Source: Bacteroidota bacterium (lineage in GTDB: Bacteria > Bacteroidota > Bacteroidia > Chitinophagales > Saprospiraceae). From it: DNA of 44,386 bases. The notes under the pieces were generated by a model. It saw only the letters and a program-made list of their open reading frames with translations, had not been told where the DNA came from and did not search any database. The DNA lies in NCBI GenBank assembly GCA_963169325.1, contig CAUJEY010000253.1, positions 1-44,386 of the forward strand. The letters are read 5' to 3'. The position numbers were made by a program, and so were the translations under genes. Positions 15,299 to 24,264 of the stretch are shown here, one piece after another. Numbering within the stretch: the stretch's first letter is position 1; the number at the start of each line of letters is the position of its first letter.

Positions 15299-18200
15299 TC
15301 AACGGTTGATGAGGATGACGCTTTGTGTTGTCAGCATCCGGCCTTCGCGGAAAAGCTGGAGGCGGTAAACGCCTGGCGGTAACAGCGAAAGGTTCAGCCG
15401 GTTGTCAGCCACTGTTTTTTCCATTTGCATTTGACCGATGTTGTTGAACACTCGCGCCAACACTTCACCGGATACGGAAAGGAACACTTCGCCCGTTGTC
15501 GGGTTGGGATAGAGCGTGATGTCTTTCAGACCGGATGACTTACCGTTTACCTGTTTTTGGCGTGGCTGTGGAGGCGCGCAAAGGTCAAAATCGTTGTAAT
15601 CAGTCCCGGTGAAGTACGATACGAAGGCCCGCGCCTCGTACACGGCGTCGCCTCCCTCAAGCGGACATTGTTCTGCGATGCCCTCCAGCGTGGTCAAATC
15701 GCCGCTTGCCAAGGTATCTGTGAGCAGGAAATTCAACACGATGTTGTTGACCGTTTTGTGGTTGTCATCGGGCGCAAGCGTGGTACTGACAGCAGCATTG
15801 AGCGCGATCAGGTTTTGAATTTTCGTACTCCGGGCCATAGCCAGCGTATCTAAGTACAACGCATATTGCGACAATGCGGCTACGCCGAACTGCACCACGG
15901 TGTCGTATTGCCCGTGGCTTATGGTCGTGTCGCCGGCGTGGCGCAGGCTGTCCAAATGCCTTAAATCTTCCATTTCGTCGTGCCAGGCGAGGCGGAAATT
16001 TTCCAGGGTGGTATCCTGGGCGCCACTCAAGGAGAATATTTCGGCCTTTTCTTCAGCGATGTAGGCCAAACGGCCCGTAGAAAGACTGTCGTGGGTTTCC
16101 TTGAAGTCCTCGAACTCCGTAGCGTAAGATTCGATGGCAGGGTGACGCAGCATTTTGCGGTAAAGTCGGTAGGCGCCTTTCCAGTTCGTCTCGTCCTCGA
16201 ATACATCGGGGTACAACTTTTCCGTGGCGATGCCCTCGTCTAAAAAAGTCGGCGTGTCACTTTCTCCTTCGAAAGGCGGTTTTACCGTTGGCGCGGAACA
16301 GCCGTTATCACAATCAAAAGATGAAAGTTCATTAGGGTCATTTTCAAACCAATCTTCCGGGTCCACATCCGGGCTTAAGGCTCCGCTTTTTTCATTCGGG
16401 TCAACCCAAAACTTTGAGAAATCAACAATGTCGGACGTTCCTCCCCTGTTTATTGCGCCAAAACCACTTGGTGATATCACCCATTCGTTACCCCTGTGGT
16501 ATTGTATGCCGATATAGGCGTTGCCGATATTTTCAGCGCCTACTTGAATACCTGTGTCATCGTGGTCGTTGAGTTTATTGCCCTTTACATTATTGGTAAA
16601 GTCGGCCATATCGGAGAACTGCAAACCTACCCCCGTGTTGTCCACGCAGTTGCAGGTAAAAGCGTTGGCGAAACCCGCGCTGGAATTTATGGCCCTGGAA
16701 GTGGCATTGCCGCCTGCAGAGGTGGAGCGGGTGACATCGTTGAAATTGATCTGCGAAAATGTACTTGCATCCACGCGGATGCCATCGTATAATCCTGAGT
16801 TGGTGGTTGCACCCACATCATTTACCATGTTGCTTTCCAGCAAACCCGAAAAGCCGTTGCGGTACAGGATGCCGTTTCCGCCCAAGGTCATAGTCACAGA
16901 GTTTCCGCTCACTTCCCAGCCGTCGGTACCGAATATCTGTGGCGCGGTCTGGCCGGGCTTGGGCGTATAACCTAATCCTATCTCGTTCATCTGAATTCCG
17001 GTGACCGGGTTGTTTCCGGTACCCAGGCCGGTAATCGTCACCGTATTATTCCGGATCACACTACTAAAGTGCAGCGGCTCGTTCAGCCCCGAGCGGATGC
17101 CGAACTTGCGGGCAGTGATGGTATTCTGATCAAGAATTATATCCCGTTTTCGGCTGTTCGCTATGTCTATGCCGACATCTACGTTGGTCATGGTCGTTTT
17201 TTCTACATTGAGCGCGTAACTGTTGGCATATATCCCGGTTTTGCAGTCGTCAAAAGTCATACTGGTCCATAATTCGTTGATATTGAACCAATATGACGAG
17301 CCTTTACCGGCCAGCCGGACGCCGAAGCCTTCGAAGGGGTAGGCCGGTGTCAGGTCGGCGGTGTTCATATCGGTGAAGGTCATGTTGCCGATGCTACCGG
17401 TGGAGTTGTAGGCGACGATGCCGTTGGCGAGGCGTAAAAATTCATTACCGCCGTTAACTATACCCCCGAAAACATTAAAATCCCGGTAGCCATTAAGTCG
17501 TATGCCGCAGAAGCCACGTTCTTCCACAGATTCCGGCATGCCAGTATAAGGCGTTTTCAATGCGCCGCCATCTTGGGTAGAGAAGGTATTGCCGGCCAAA
17601 AGACTAATTTCTACTCGCCCGTTTCCTGTCGGGGCACTGTGCATATCGAGGTTCAGGCCAATATAGTTATTCATAAAATCGGTGTTAATCAACACCAAAC
17701 TGGAATTTGGCAAGGCATTCACCCCAAACCGACAATCGGAAACAACGACGTTTTCCATTGACAATTTGGGGATTTTAGAAAACTCATCTACAGGTTCAAC
17801 GACAATGCCTTCGGCCAATTCCGATTCCGGGCAAGTATGGATATTAGCCGCTTTGACGAATAGAGCCGGAGGGAACCCACCTGATGCCTTTTCAGTTACT
17901 ATCCTGATCCGCGCCCCCGGCATCAGGGTAATATCCTTAAAGTTATTTGTCGCTCCAATAAATGATGCCGGAATATCGATCACCAGTTCATCATCAATCA
18001 GCAAGTCGGGTAATGAATTGTTGGACGGTGAAACCCCAAGTACTCCATCCTGAATAAGTTGGTACAGACTGGTCTCCGAATACGGGCGCAAGTCAACGAA
18101 ACCTGTACTAAAGATAGCAAAATTTTCCTCTTTTTGTAAAGGAGTCGAACACTCGGGGTCAAATACCTTAACTGATAAGCTTTTAAAAATTGACGATTCG

Positions 18201-18652
18201 TTTCCAAAACTCGCATTACGATTGAATGTGATCGTATGAACGGATGGATAAACCTCTGTAGCTGGATCGGAAGTAATTACCTTCCCAGTAACACGGGTTT
18301 TGCCGGTTTCCGGATCATTAAAAGAATATGTCACATCCTGTAAAGCGCCGTTATCTACAAAAGTGTAAAAAAAATCATTCGTAACAAACTCAATGATAAA
18401 AGTGTGCGGACTGTGTGAGTCGGGGGTAAGCGTCAATACTACGGTAAAGGTAAAGTCGCAGATACCTAAAGTGTTGTTGGGCAGGGAGATAATAACTCCG
18501 GCACAATCCTCTTCGGCAGACAGAATGCCTTTTACATTTGGCGTACCCGGACTAAACTGCGGAAACATAAGCACAAAACACAAGGCTAAAAAGATTGGGA
18601 AAATGTTCCCTGGTTGTTTGGCCGCCGACCCGTGGGGGGGGGGGCAGAGCAT
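15299..18652 (-). CDS. Large T9SS-secreted beta-helix surface protein with poly-C tract
   Basis: A 1117-residue protein. The ATG at 18652 is chosen because it is the first ATG in the frame and a TATCTTTG box at 18754-18761 puts transcription start near 18747, after any longer TTG start. MLCPPPHGS is followed by a signal peptide (hydrophobic IFPIFLALCFVLMF). Residues about 200-750 hold many short turns rich in Asn, Gly and Thr (ANGIVAYNSTGSIGNMTFTD, YANSYALNVEKTTMTNVDVG) typical of a right-handed parallel beta-helix, with CNCVDNTGVGLQF near the end. An alpha-helical stretch of about 250 residues follows, then the T9SS type A domain (LYPNPTTGEVFLSV, LPPGVYRLQLFREG). Codons 3-7 read through 11 consecutive C, so length change would shift the frame before the signal peptide. 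Probably a variable adhesin-like surface protein. Confidence 0.88.
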   Translation of the reverse strand: MLCPPPHGSAAKQPGNIFPIFLALCFVLMFPQFSPGTPNVKGILSAEEDCAGVIISLPNNTLGICDFTFTVVLTLTPDSHSPHTFIIEFVTNDFFYTFVDNGALQDVTYSFNDPETGKTRVTGKVITSDPATEVYPSVHTITFNRNASFGNESSIFKSLSVKVFDPECSTPLQKEENFAIFSTGFVDLRPYSETSLYQLIQDGVLGVSPSNNSLPDLLIDDELVIDIPASFIGATNNFKDITLMPGARIRIVTEKASGGFPPALFVKAANIHTCPESELAEGIVVEPVDEFSKIPKLSMENVVVSDCRFGVNALPNSSLVLINTDFMNNYIGLNLDMHSAPTGNGRVEISLLAGNTFSTQDGGALKTPYTGMPESVEERGFCGIRLNGYRDFNVFGGIVNGGNEFLRLANGIVAYNSTGSIGNMTFTDMNTADLTPAYPFEGFGVRLAGKGSSYWFNINELWTSMTFDDCKTGIYANSYALNVEKTTMTNVDVGIDIANSRKRDIILDQNTITARKFGIRSGLNEPLHFSSVIRNNTVTITGLGTGNNPVTGIQMNEIGLGYTPKPGQTAPQIFGTDGWEVSGNSVTMTLGGNGILYRNGFSGLLESNMVNDVGATTNSGLYDGIRVDASTFSQINFNDVTRSTSAGGNATSRAINSSAGFANAFTCNCVDNTGVGLQFSDMADFTNNVKGNKLNDHDDTGIQVGAENIGNAYIGIQYHRGNEWVISPSGFGAINRGGTSDIVDFSKFWVDPNEKSGALSPDVDPEDWFENDPNELSSFDCDNGCSAPTVKPPFEGESDTPTFLDEGIATEKLYPDVFEDETNWKGAYRLYRKMLRHPAIESYATEFEDFKETHDSLSTGRLAYIAEEKAEIFSLSGAQDTTLENFRLAWHDEMEDLRHLDSLRHAGDTTISHGQYDTVVQFGVAALSQYALYLDTLAMARSTKIQNLIALNAAVSTTLAPDDNHKTVNNIVLNFLLTDTLASGDLTTLEGIAEQCPLEGGDAVYEARAFVSYFTGTDYNDFDLCAPPQPRQKQVNGKSSGLKDITLYPNPTTGEVFLSVSGEVLARVFNNIGQMQMEKTVADNRLNLSLLPPGVYRLQLFREGRMLTTQSVILINR
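18634..18644. repeat. 11-nt G/C homopolymer in 5' coding region
   Basis: Eleven G on the plus strand, read as eleven C in the beta-helix gene, beginning at codon 3. With 11 the frame is intact (M-L-C-P-P-P-H-G-S); loss or gain of one base would end translation early. This is the classic design of a slipped-strand contingency locus. Confidence 0.85.
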
Positions 18653-18753
18653 ACTACTTTTTTCATTAGAAAAAATTTTTGGGTAAAAAAATCGGTTGAT
18701 GATGTTGCCCGCCAACAGCGCTCCCGGACGGCGGCCTTGCCGGAACAACTTTT

Positions 18754-18761
18754 CAAAGATA
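18754..18761 (-). promoter_or_regulatory. Candidate -7 box for beta-helix gene
   Basis: The minus strand reads TATCTTTG (TAnnTTTG), 101 nt before the ATG at 18652, with no clear -33 TTG. The rest of the stretch 18653-18944 shows no gene. Confidence 0.45.
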
Positions 18762-18944
18762 GGCCGAACAGCCCATGCCTGGTTGTTTGAGTGTGTTAAT
18801 TCTGCCCGCCATTTCGTGAACGCGGCAAAAACAAAGTATTTTCGGGGTTTTCATTGAGCGAACGAGAAAGGGAAGTGGAACAATCTGTTGTTGTACTCCA
18901 GGTTTCATTTGTGTTAAGGATTTTAGTAAAAAATGAATCCATAA

Positions 18945-19874
18945 TTACGGTGTCTTTAATAAAAAAAGGATTGGTATATCCAGTCTCTTGCTCCAGGCCG
19001 CCTCACTGTGTGGCTCGCCGGGGAACTCCCGGGTGATCCAATTTTCGACGGTAAAGCCTTTTAGGGTCATGATTTCATCCACTTGTTTTTGAAGCGGCGG
19101 GTACATGGCATCCAGGGTGGCCGTGCCGTAGTCGAAGTAAATTTTATGGGTTATCGGGTCGGGCAAACGGCGTCGCAGGTACCCGAAAAAAGCCTCGGGG
19201 ATAGGGTTGTTTTCGAGGGTAAAGATGCCGGGCCAATGCGTGGACAGGCAGGCGGCTCCGCCAAATACGTCGGGGTATTCGCAGATGGCGTACAGCGAGA
19301 TCAGGCCGCCCATGCTGCTGCCTGCGATAAAGGTGTGGGACCGGTCGGGGGAAGTGGCGTAGGTGTTATCGATAAAGGGTTTGAGTTCCCTGACCAAAAA
19401 CCGCAGGTAACGATCCGATTTCACTTTTTTACTGAACAGGCTGGTTTCGCCGCTGCGCGTGGATTGGTAGATGGCCTTGCGTTGGGATGGCGATAACGAT
19501 TCAAACGGCTTTTGCGGAAAATACTCCGCATGGCGTTGCATGCCGTTATTCCAGATGCCTACGACGATACAGTCTGATATTTTTCCGGCTTTTATCAGTT
19601 TGGAAAACCATTCATCCACCTGCCACTCCTGTTTGTTCCAATTGGACGTGGAATCGAAAAGCATTTGACCGTCGTGCATATACACGACGTTGTATCGTTT
19701 GTTGGTGTCATAATCATCGGGTAGCCAAACGTCGATATTCCGAGCGTCTACGTACCGGGAGGGAAAGTTGGCGATGTGGTGGATGGCGCCGGCGGAGACG
19801 GCGGGTTGCTGGCTGCGCGCGGGTGACACAGCGACAAGGAGGGTTAGGAAGAGGAAGAAGACTTTAAATAGCAT
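18945..19874 (-). CDS. Exported esterase, alpha/beta hydrolase fold
   Basis: A 309-residue protein of the putative esterase family (enterochelin esterase/esterase D-like, PF00756 type). Signal peptide about 1-21 (ending PARSQ). The start of the fold is NIDVWLPDDYDTNKRYNVVY followed by MHDGQMLF. The nucleophile elbow is GSSMGG with Ser187; H289 in EPHSEAAW is the likely catalytic His, and an Asp near 248-255 completes the triad. Substrate is unknown; relatives hydrolyse siderophore, carbohydrate or phenolic esters. It follows the 153-residue gene by 14 nt and is probably co-transcribed with it. No lipobox, so the product is likely periplasmic. Confidence 0.85.
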   Translation of the reverse strand: MLFKVFFLFLTLLVAVSPARSQQPAVSAGAIHHIANFPSRYVDARNIDVWLPDDYDTNKRYNVVYMHDGQMLFDSTSNWNKQEWQVDEWFSKLIKAGKISDCIVVGIWNNGMQRHAEYFPQKPFESLSPSQRKAIYQSTRSGETSLFSKKVKSDRYLRFLVRELKPFIDNTYATSPDRSHTFIAGSSMGGLISLYAICEYPDVFGGAACLSTHWPGIFTLENNPIPEAFFGYLRRRLPDPITHKIYFDYGTATLDAMYPPLQKQVDEIMTLKGFTVENWITREFPGEPHSEAAWSKRLDIPILFLLKTP

Positions 19875-19888
19875 GTGTAACAGGGATT

Positions 19889-20350
19889 CTATCCATCAAT
19901 TAAAATATCTCTGGGCTCAAAATCATACATGGTTATGGTAATTTCGTGATTTAGGTCATGTTCTGTCTCGAATGCAATTTCCCAAATAACGGGTTTCCCA
20001 TCACACCTTGGCAATGCCAGATTTATGGGTTGGAACTCTTTCCGGAAGTCGGTAATTTTAAAATTTGATTTCCAGTTTCTGAACTCCTTTTCAATCAAGG
20101 GTGCAATTTTGACGGTAAGGTTACCATATTCGTTTTCGATTTGCCGGAAGAAGTCTTTTTGTGTGGAAGTAGGACCGCTTACATCGGCGTTAATAAAGAC
20201 TTCGATGGGCCGACTTGAGGGATTGAAATCGCGCTTGCATTCGAAGTAGTTTTTTTGAGGTTTGTTCTTAAATTGGATGAAGAGCATCCGACCAAAGAAG
20301 TCGTCATCGATCATTATTTTTTTGCCGAAGAGGAAGTCGAAGAAAGCCAT
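19889..20350 (-). CDS. Unknown 153-residue protein
   Basis: Not recognised. Starts MAFFDFLFGKKIMIDDDFF, has no signal peptide or membrane segment, and is rich in charged and aromatic residues. The C-terminal half, PVIWEIAFETEHDLNHEITI then MYDFEPRDILIDG, reads as a mixed alpha/beta domain. Its general look (FxxxFGK start, a domain ending in a short acidic tail) recalls small cytoplasmic DUF2004/DUF6985-like or immunity-like proteins, but this is only an impression. It is the first gene of a two-gene unit with the esterase (14-nt gap) and is divergent from the MATE exporter. The coding region is more AT-rich than the flanks, suggesting transfer. Confidence 0.7.
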   Translation of the reverse strand: MAFFDFLFGKKIMIDDDFFGRMLFIQFKNKPQKNYFECKRDFNPSSRPIEVFINADVSGPTSTQKDFFRQIENEYGNLTVKIAPLIEKEFRNWKSNFKITDFRKEFQPINLALPRCDGKPVIWEIAFETEHDLNHEITITMYDFEPRDILIDG

Positions 20351-20414
20351 TCTGTGTTTGTTTCGGATATTATGTCTTGCTTCACAAGGTACAAATATTT
20401 GCTATAGTACCAAC

Positions 20415-20422
20415 TACCTTTG
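20415..20422 (+). promoter_or_regulatory. -7 box for MATE gene, apparently leaderless
   Basis: TACCTTTG (TAnnTTTG) ends 5 nt before the ATG at 20428, so transcription would begin at or next to the A of the start codon. Confidence 0.5.
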
Positions 20423-20427
20423 CCCCT

Positions 20428-21798
20428 ATGCCAATCCATCCGCTCCGCCGCTTTTTTCGCGGCCCAATCCTGCGTACCGAACTGTCAAAAACCTTTTGGC
20501 TGGCCCTCCCACTCATGCTGGGCGAGCTCAGCAGTATGGGTATGGGCCTGGCCGGCACCCTGATGATCGGCCACCTCGGCGAAACGGCGCTGGCGGCTTC
20601 CGGTGTTGCCGGCGTGGTTTTCGTGATGTCGATGCTACTGGTGTGGGGCAGTATCCGGATGGTTCCGACACCGGTGGCGGAGGCGCACGAGCTGCGCGAC
20701 GGGGAGAAGGTGCGCACTTTACTGGGCGCGGGCCTGCTTCTGGGACTGATATTGATTATCGTTTGCGCCTCGTTGCTTTGGATCGGTGTTCAATATTTCG
20801 ACCTGTTGCGGCAAGACCCCGAGGTGTCCCGCCTGGCCGTCGGCTACCTGAAGATCATCATTTACAGCATGCCGGTACTGATCCTGTTTGCCGTGCTGGT
20901 CAACTTTATGGATGCCTTTACCTACGTACGGCTGACGATGTTTGTGTCGTTTTTCGGGTTGGCGCTCGATGTGACGCTCAACTGGCTGTTTATATTCGGC
21001 CAGTTCGGGCTGCCCCGGCTCGGCATCAACGCGATTGCCATGAATACCGGCATTTCGCATGCCGCAATGACGCTTGTGCTCGCCTGGGTATTGTGGCGCA
21101 AGGGCGAATTGCAGTATTTTCGGGCAGCCCGCACGACCGCAACGGCGGTATGGCAACAAACCCGGCGTTTTATCCGCTACGGGGTGCCGTCTGCGCTGCA
21201 AATTATGGTGGAATTCGCTGCTTTCGGGGCAGGAACGATTATCATCGGCCAAATCAGCAAAACGGAACAGGCGGCGCATCAAATTGCAATCAATCTCATT
21301 TCGGTCACTTATGTCACGATTATGGGCGTCTCCACAGCAGGCATGATCCGCATCGGACAAGCCCTGGCTTACAAAAGCCGGGTTCGTATCTGGATGGCCG
21401 GGGTAGCCACGATGGTACTGGCCATGCTAATTATGACAGCGCCTACCCTGGCTTTTTTAGTCTTTCCCCGGAGTATCGTATGGTTATATATCGACGACCC
21501 GAAAGTGATCGGCATCGCCACCACGCTGGTTTTTTTCGCGGGGCTGTTCCAATTAGCCGATGCCGCTCAGGCTTCGAGTATTTCGCTGCTGCGCGCCCTG
21601 AACGATGTTTTAGTCCCCTCGGCTATCTCTTTTGTAGCGTTCTGGCTGATCGGCCTGCCCTTGGGCTATTGGCTGGCAGTGGATCAGGGCTGGAATGCCA
21701 AAGGAATTTGGATGGGCTACTTAGTGGCGTTGGCCTTGCAGGCGGTGATGTTCGTCAGCCGGTTTTTTGTGTTGGTCCGGCGGCAGACGACTGAATAG
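20428..21798 (+). CDS. MATE family multidrug/Na+ efflux transporter
   Basis: A 456-residue inner-membrane antiporter of the NorM-like MATE family. The N-terminal half has LALPLMLGELSSMGMGLAGT and MIGHLGETALAASGVAGVVF. About twelve hydrophobic segments occur in two homologous halves. The second half begins around residue 240 with RRFIRYGVPSALQIMVEFAA and has the conserved QISKTEQAAHQIAINLISVT. It exports cationic drugs or metabolites in exchange for Na+ or H+; the substrate is not evident. The start is set at MPIHPLRRFF, because a TACCTTTG -7 box ends only 5 nt upstream and a longer reading from 20377 would start before the promoter. It converges with the gene at 21837-22526. Confidence 0.95.
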   Translation: MPIHPLRRFFRGPILRTELSKTFWLALPLMLGELSSMGMGLAGTLMIGHLGETALAASGVAGVVFVMSMLLVWGSIRMVPTPVAEAHELRDGEKVRTLLGAGLLLGLILIIVCASLLWIGVQYFDLLRQDPEVSRLAVGYLKIIIYSMPVLILFAVLVNFMDAFTYVRLTMFVSFFGLALDVTLNWLFIFGQFGLPRLGINAIAMNTGISHAAMTLVLAWVLWRKGELQYFRAARTTATAVWQQTRRFIRYGVPSALQIMVEFAAFGAGTIIIGQISKTEQAAHQIAINLISVTYVTIMGVSTAGMIRIGQALAYKSRVRIWMAGVATMVLAMLIMTAPTLAFLVFPRSIVWLYIDDPKVIGIATTLVFFAGLFQLADAAQASSISLLRALNDVLVPSAISFVAFWLIGLPLGYWLAVDQGWNAKGIWMGYLVALALQAVMFVSRFFVLVRRQTTE

Positions 21799-21836
21799 AC
21801 AAAAAGTTAGCCGTTCAGGTCGAAATGTCTGCCGGT

Positions 21837-22526
21837 TTACTCTTTCGTTTTAAAAAAATAACCCGCTGCAACAAAAAGCGGGAAGGGATAAAGCATACCT
21901 TCTTCGGCGAGTCTGTTTCGGCCTGTATTGGTAATAACGGCCCGTCCACCGCCGATACAGAGTAACACATCTTTTCTGGCAGTCAGGTAAAAGTACAGTA
22001 TGCCTTCCAAGCCGAGATTTACCTGATAATTATCTGAATAGTTGTATTCAGGGCGGTTGTATTCCGCGAAAGCACTGACCCAGCTATGGGAGATTCGGAT
22101 GGCAAGCCCCAGGCGTTTGTTCATCGGGGCATTGACCCCTAAGGATATCTTGTTAATTTTTCCGGAAATATTGTTCAGGGAATAGTCTGATCCGGAAAGG
22201 TTGGGTTTCAGCAGAAAACTACCCCCGCCATAACTCGCCGACAGCATCAACTTTTTCCCGGGGGCAACCCAACTCCCACCGGCTTCAACCGAAATCGATT
22301 TTGGCGCCAAGGGGGAAGTTTTATAGTTCGAGCCAACATCCAGCACCCAATGTGCATCCGGTGAGTATCCGGCATTTAAGCCAAGGCCGTTATTACCCAA
22401 CCAAAAGCAGGCATTGAGTGCATTTCTCTGTTGTGGGATAGCGATTTGAGGCATGGGTACCGATACGCATTCGGTCAGTAAAAACGAAATCAGAAGGCCA
22501 AGTAAACAGGTATGGATATATTTCAT
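21837..22526 (-). CDS. Predicted outer-membrane beta-barrel protein, unknown
   Basis: A 229-residue exported protein; family not recognised. The start is MKYIHTCLLGLLISFLL, which gives a proper signal sequence; an upstream ATG at 22559 adds only 11 polar residues. The signal ends LLTECVSVPMP, which resembles a lipobox but has Glu at -1, so lipidation is doubtful. The mature part alternates hydrophobic and polar residues (WVLDVGSNYKTS, KKLMLSASYGGGSFLL, NISGKINKISLGVN, RLGLAIRISHSWVSAF, YQVNLGLEGILYFYL), like eight to ten outer-membrane strands, and ends FVAAGYFFKTKE. Probably a small OmpA/OmpW-like barrel. A single gene, convergent with the MATE gene. Confidence 0.7.
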   Translation of the reverse strand: MKYIHTCLLGLLISFLLTECVSVPMPQIAIPQQRNALNACFWLGNNGLGLNAGYSPDAHWVLDVGSNYKTSPLAPKSISVEAGGSWVAPGKKLMLSASYGGGSFLLKPNLSGSDYSLNNISGKINKISLGVNAPMNKRLGLAIRISHSWVSAFAEYNRPEYNYSDNYQVNLGLEGILYFYLTARKDVLLCIGGGRAVITNTGRNRLAEEGMLYPFPLFVAAGYFFKTKE

Positions 22527-22640
22527 GTCGGTTATAATTTCCATCCCAAAAAAACTCATCTTACGATAAGGCCTCCTGATTTCCAGGTTAAATAATCAAA
22601 AAGAATCCGGGATGTGCCCAGAACCGACTAACCGGATCCA

Positions 22641-23105
22641 TCAATACCCGAGCCCAAGTTTCCTGTAAACAAAACTCATTAGCCAGGCCGGGCCGATCAT
22701 CAGAAACTGGAGGTCTTTAAAAAACGAAGGTTTTTTACCTTCCACTTTATGGCCCCAAAACTGGCCGATCCACGCCAGTACGAACAGGGTAATACAAACC
22801 TGCCAGAGCGGGACGCCGCTTGTTTCTATTTGTTGGGCAATTAGCAGGCATATCATGGAAAACAGCAACATGCCTATTGCCAGCGCCGGCGAGAGCCGGA
22901 AATAATAGAGCACGGCAAGCGTCAGCAATACCATCGCCAGGTTGAGTTGCAGGGTTGGGGTGATCGATATTCCCAATTTGATGCCATAGAACAGCCCAAC
23001 AATGGAAAAAAAAATGGTGGGTACACAAATCCAGTGTACCATTTTGTTGGTGGGATTCTGATGGCTTTCTCCGTATTCGGTCAGCCAGTCCTGCATACTT
23101 TTCAT
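22641..23105 (-). CDS. Mpo1-like (DUF962) membrane protein
   Basis: A 154-residue DUF962/Mpo1-like protein with four predicted membrane segments. The signature is MQDWLTEYGESHQNPTNKMV followed by HWICVPTIFFS near the N-terminus and WIGQFWGHKVEGKKPSFFKD near residue 115. Those His residues match the metal-binding set of yeast Mpo1, an Fe-dependent dioxygenase that alpha-oxidises 2-hydroxy fatty acids. Bacterial activity is inferred by homology; Bacteroidota do make hydroxylated fatty acids and sphingolipids, which would be a natural substrate pool. It is a single gene, divergent from the nitrilase unit, with the MITE-like insertion in between. Confidence 0.88.
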   Translation of the reverse strand: MKSMQDWLTEYGESHQNPTNKMVHWICVPTIFFSIVGLFYGIKLGISITPTLQLNLAMVLLTLAVLYYFRLSPALAIGMLLFSMICLLIAQQIETSGVPLWQVCITLFVLAWIGQFWGHKVEGKKPSFFKDLQFLMIGPAWLMSFVYRKLGLGY

Positions 23106-23232
23106 ACCGATGAATTTTTAGTGATGGTTAATGCCGATAGTTTTTGCCGCACGGCGCGCTGGTATTGAAGCCTCAAAACTATGAAAAACGGAATCAATCA
23201 TTTAAACCGGTTCAAATAATTCAATGACCTCG

Positions 23233-23240
23233 TAAGTTTG
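23233..23240 (+). promoter_or_regulatory. Possible -7 box interrupted downstream by MITE
   Basis: TAAGTTTG matches TAnnTTTG. Its last five bases belong to the left copy of the 9-bp target duplication, so the MITE-like element inserted directly after it. The downstream gene is the nitrilase at 23423. Confidence 0.3.
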
Positions 23241-23244
23241 CGAC

Positions 23245-23367
23245 CACACTACTGGACATTTTCAATTTTAACACATAGGCACATAGATCACAAAGGCTTT
23301 AAACCTTTGAAAATCAAAAAACTATGTGTCCTATGTGCCTATGTGTTGAAAAATGTCCAGTAGTGTG
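23245..23367. mobile_element. 123-bp MITE-like element with 9-bp target duplication
   Basis: The element begins CACACTACTGGACATTTT and ends with its perfect 18-bp inverse. It is flanked by direct repeats GTTTGCGAC at 23236-23244 and 23368-23376. The interior carries the word repeat CACATAGGCACATAG and an inverted version, so the whole folds into an imperfect hairpin. No coding capacity. A non-autonomous element mobilised by an unseen transposase is the natural reading; 9-bp duplications occur in IS1 and in some IS4-related families. Confidence 0.82.
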
Positions 23368-23422
23368 GTTTGCGACTTATACCCGGCGGAAACGGAATTC
23401 AACTTTTTTAAAACGACAAACG

Positions 23423-24205
23423 ATGCGCCTGACCATTCTACAATCTGCTCTTCACTGGGAAAATGCCGGGGCTAACCGCGCCATGTTTGCCGAAAAACTG
23501 GCCCCATTGGCCGGTCAGACAGATCTCGTGATACTGCCGGAGATGTTCACAACAGGTTTTTCCATGAATGCCGCCGCGTTGGCCGAACCGATGGACGGCC
23601 CCACGGTGCAGTGGTTACAGGAACAGGCTGTTCGGACCGGCGCCGCGATCACCGGCAGTTTTATTTGCCGGGAAAAGGACCGTTACTACAACCGGCTCGT
23701 GTTCATGCGCCCGGACGGACGGCTGGATATTTATGACAAACGCCACCTCTTCGGTCTCGCCAAAGAACATGAAACCTATACGCCGGGCGCCACGCGGTGC
23801 ATCGTAGAGTGGCTGGGCTGGAAAATTTGCCCCTTGGTCTGCTACGACCTCCGGTTTCCGGTGTGGAGCCGAAACCCGGCGGCTACACCTGAGTCCGGCG
23901 GCTACGATTTGCTCATTTATGTGGCCAACTGGCCCGAACGGCGCAGCCACCACTGGCGCGCTTTGTTGCCGGCGCGGGCTATTGAGAATCAGTGTTACGT
24001 AGCGGCGGTGAACATCGTGGGCGCTGACGGAAACGGGTATGATTACCGGGGCGATTCGGGTATCGTGGATTTTTCGGGACAAAAAATTTGCCAAATAAGT
24101 GGCCGGGACGGGCAGTTTACCACCAAACTATCATTGGAGGATTTGCAACAGTTCCGCCGGCAATTGCCCTTTTTGGAAGATGCCGATGCGTTTCAACTGT
24201 TTTAA
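23423..24205 (+). CDS. Nitrilase-superfamily omega-amidase (YafV-like)
   Basis: A 260-residue carbon-nitrogen hydrolase. The catalytic triad is visible: E40 in LVILPEMFTTGF, K106 in IYDKRHLF, and C140 in CPLVCYDLRFPVW; the supporting Glu is in KEHETYTPG. Length and motifs match the YafV/Nit2 omega-amidase branch, which hydrolyses alpha-ketoglutaramate or alpha-ketosuccinamate left by transaminases, a metabolite-repair role in the cytoplasm. The start MRLTILQSALHW is chosen because the fold begins there; the longer frame from 23324 would translate the MITE-like element. Transcription must cross or start within the MITE region. Confidence 0.9.
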   Translation: MRLTILQSALHWENAGANRAMFAEKLAPLAGQTDLVILPEMFTTGFSMNAAALAEPMDGPTVQWLQEQAVRTGAAITGSFICREKDRYYNRLVFMRPDGRLDIYDKRHLFGLAKEHETYTPGATRCIVEWLGWKICPLVCYDLRFPVWSRNPAATPESGGYDLLIYVANWPERRSHHWRALLPARAIENQCYVAAVNIVGADGNGYDYRGDSGIVDFSGQKICQISGRDGQFTTKLSLEDLQQFRRQLPFLEDADAFQLF

Positions 24206-24256
24206 GGTTTTTTTAACAATTTTTATTCTAAAAAGGAGCAGTTTAAAACCTTTTTC

Positions 24257-24264
24257 TATCTTTG
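24257..24264 (+). promoter_or_regulatory. Candidate -7 box for NlpC/P60 gene
   Basis: TATCTTTG (TAnnTTTG), 141 nt before the ATG at 24406. The gap 24206-24405 otherwise shows nothing recognisable. Confidence 0.45.

Noticed and set aside
20262-21794. Plus-strand frame of 510 codons overlapping the MATE gene
   Set aside because: Different frame of the MATE gene; its composition is Arg/Gly/His-rich with no membrane segments, whereas the real frame has twelve.
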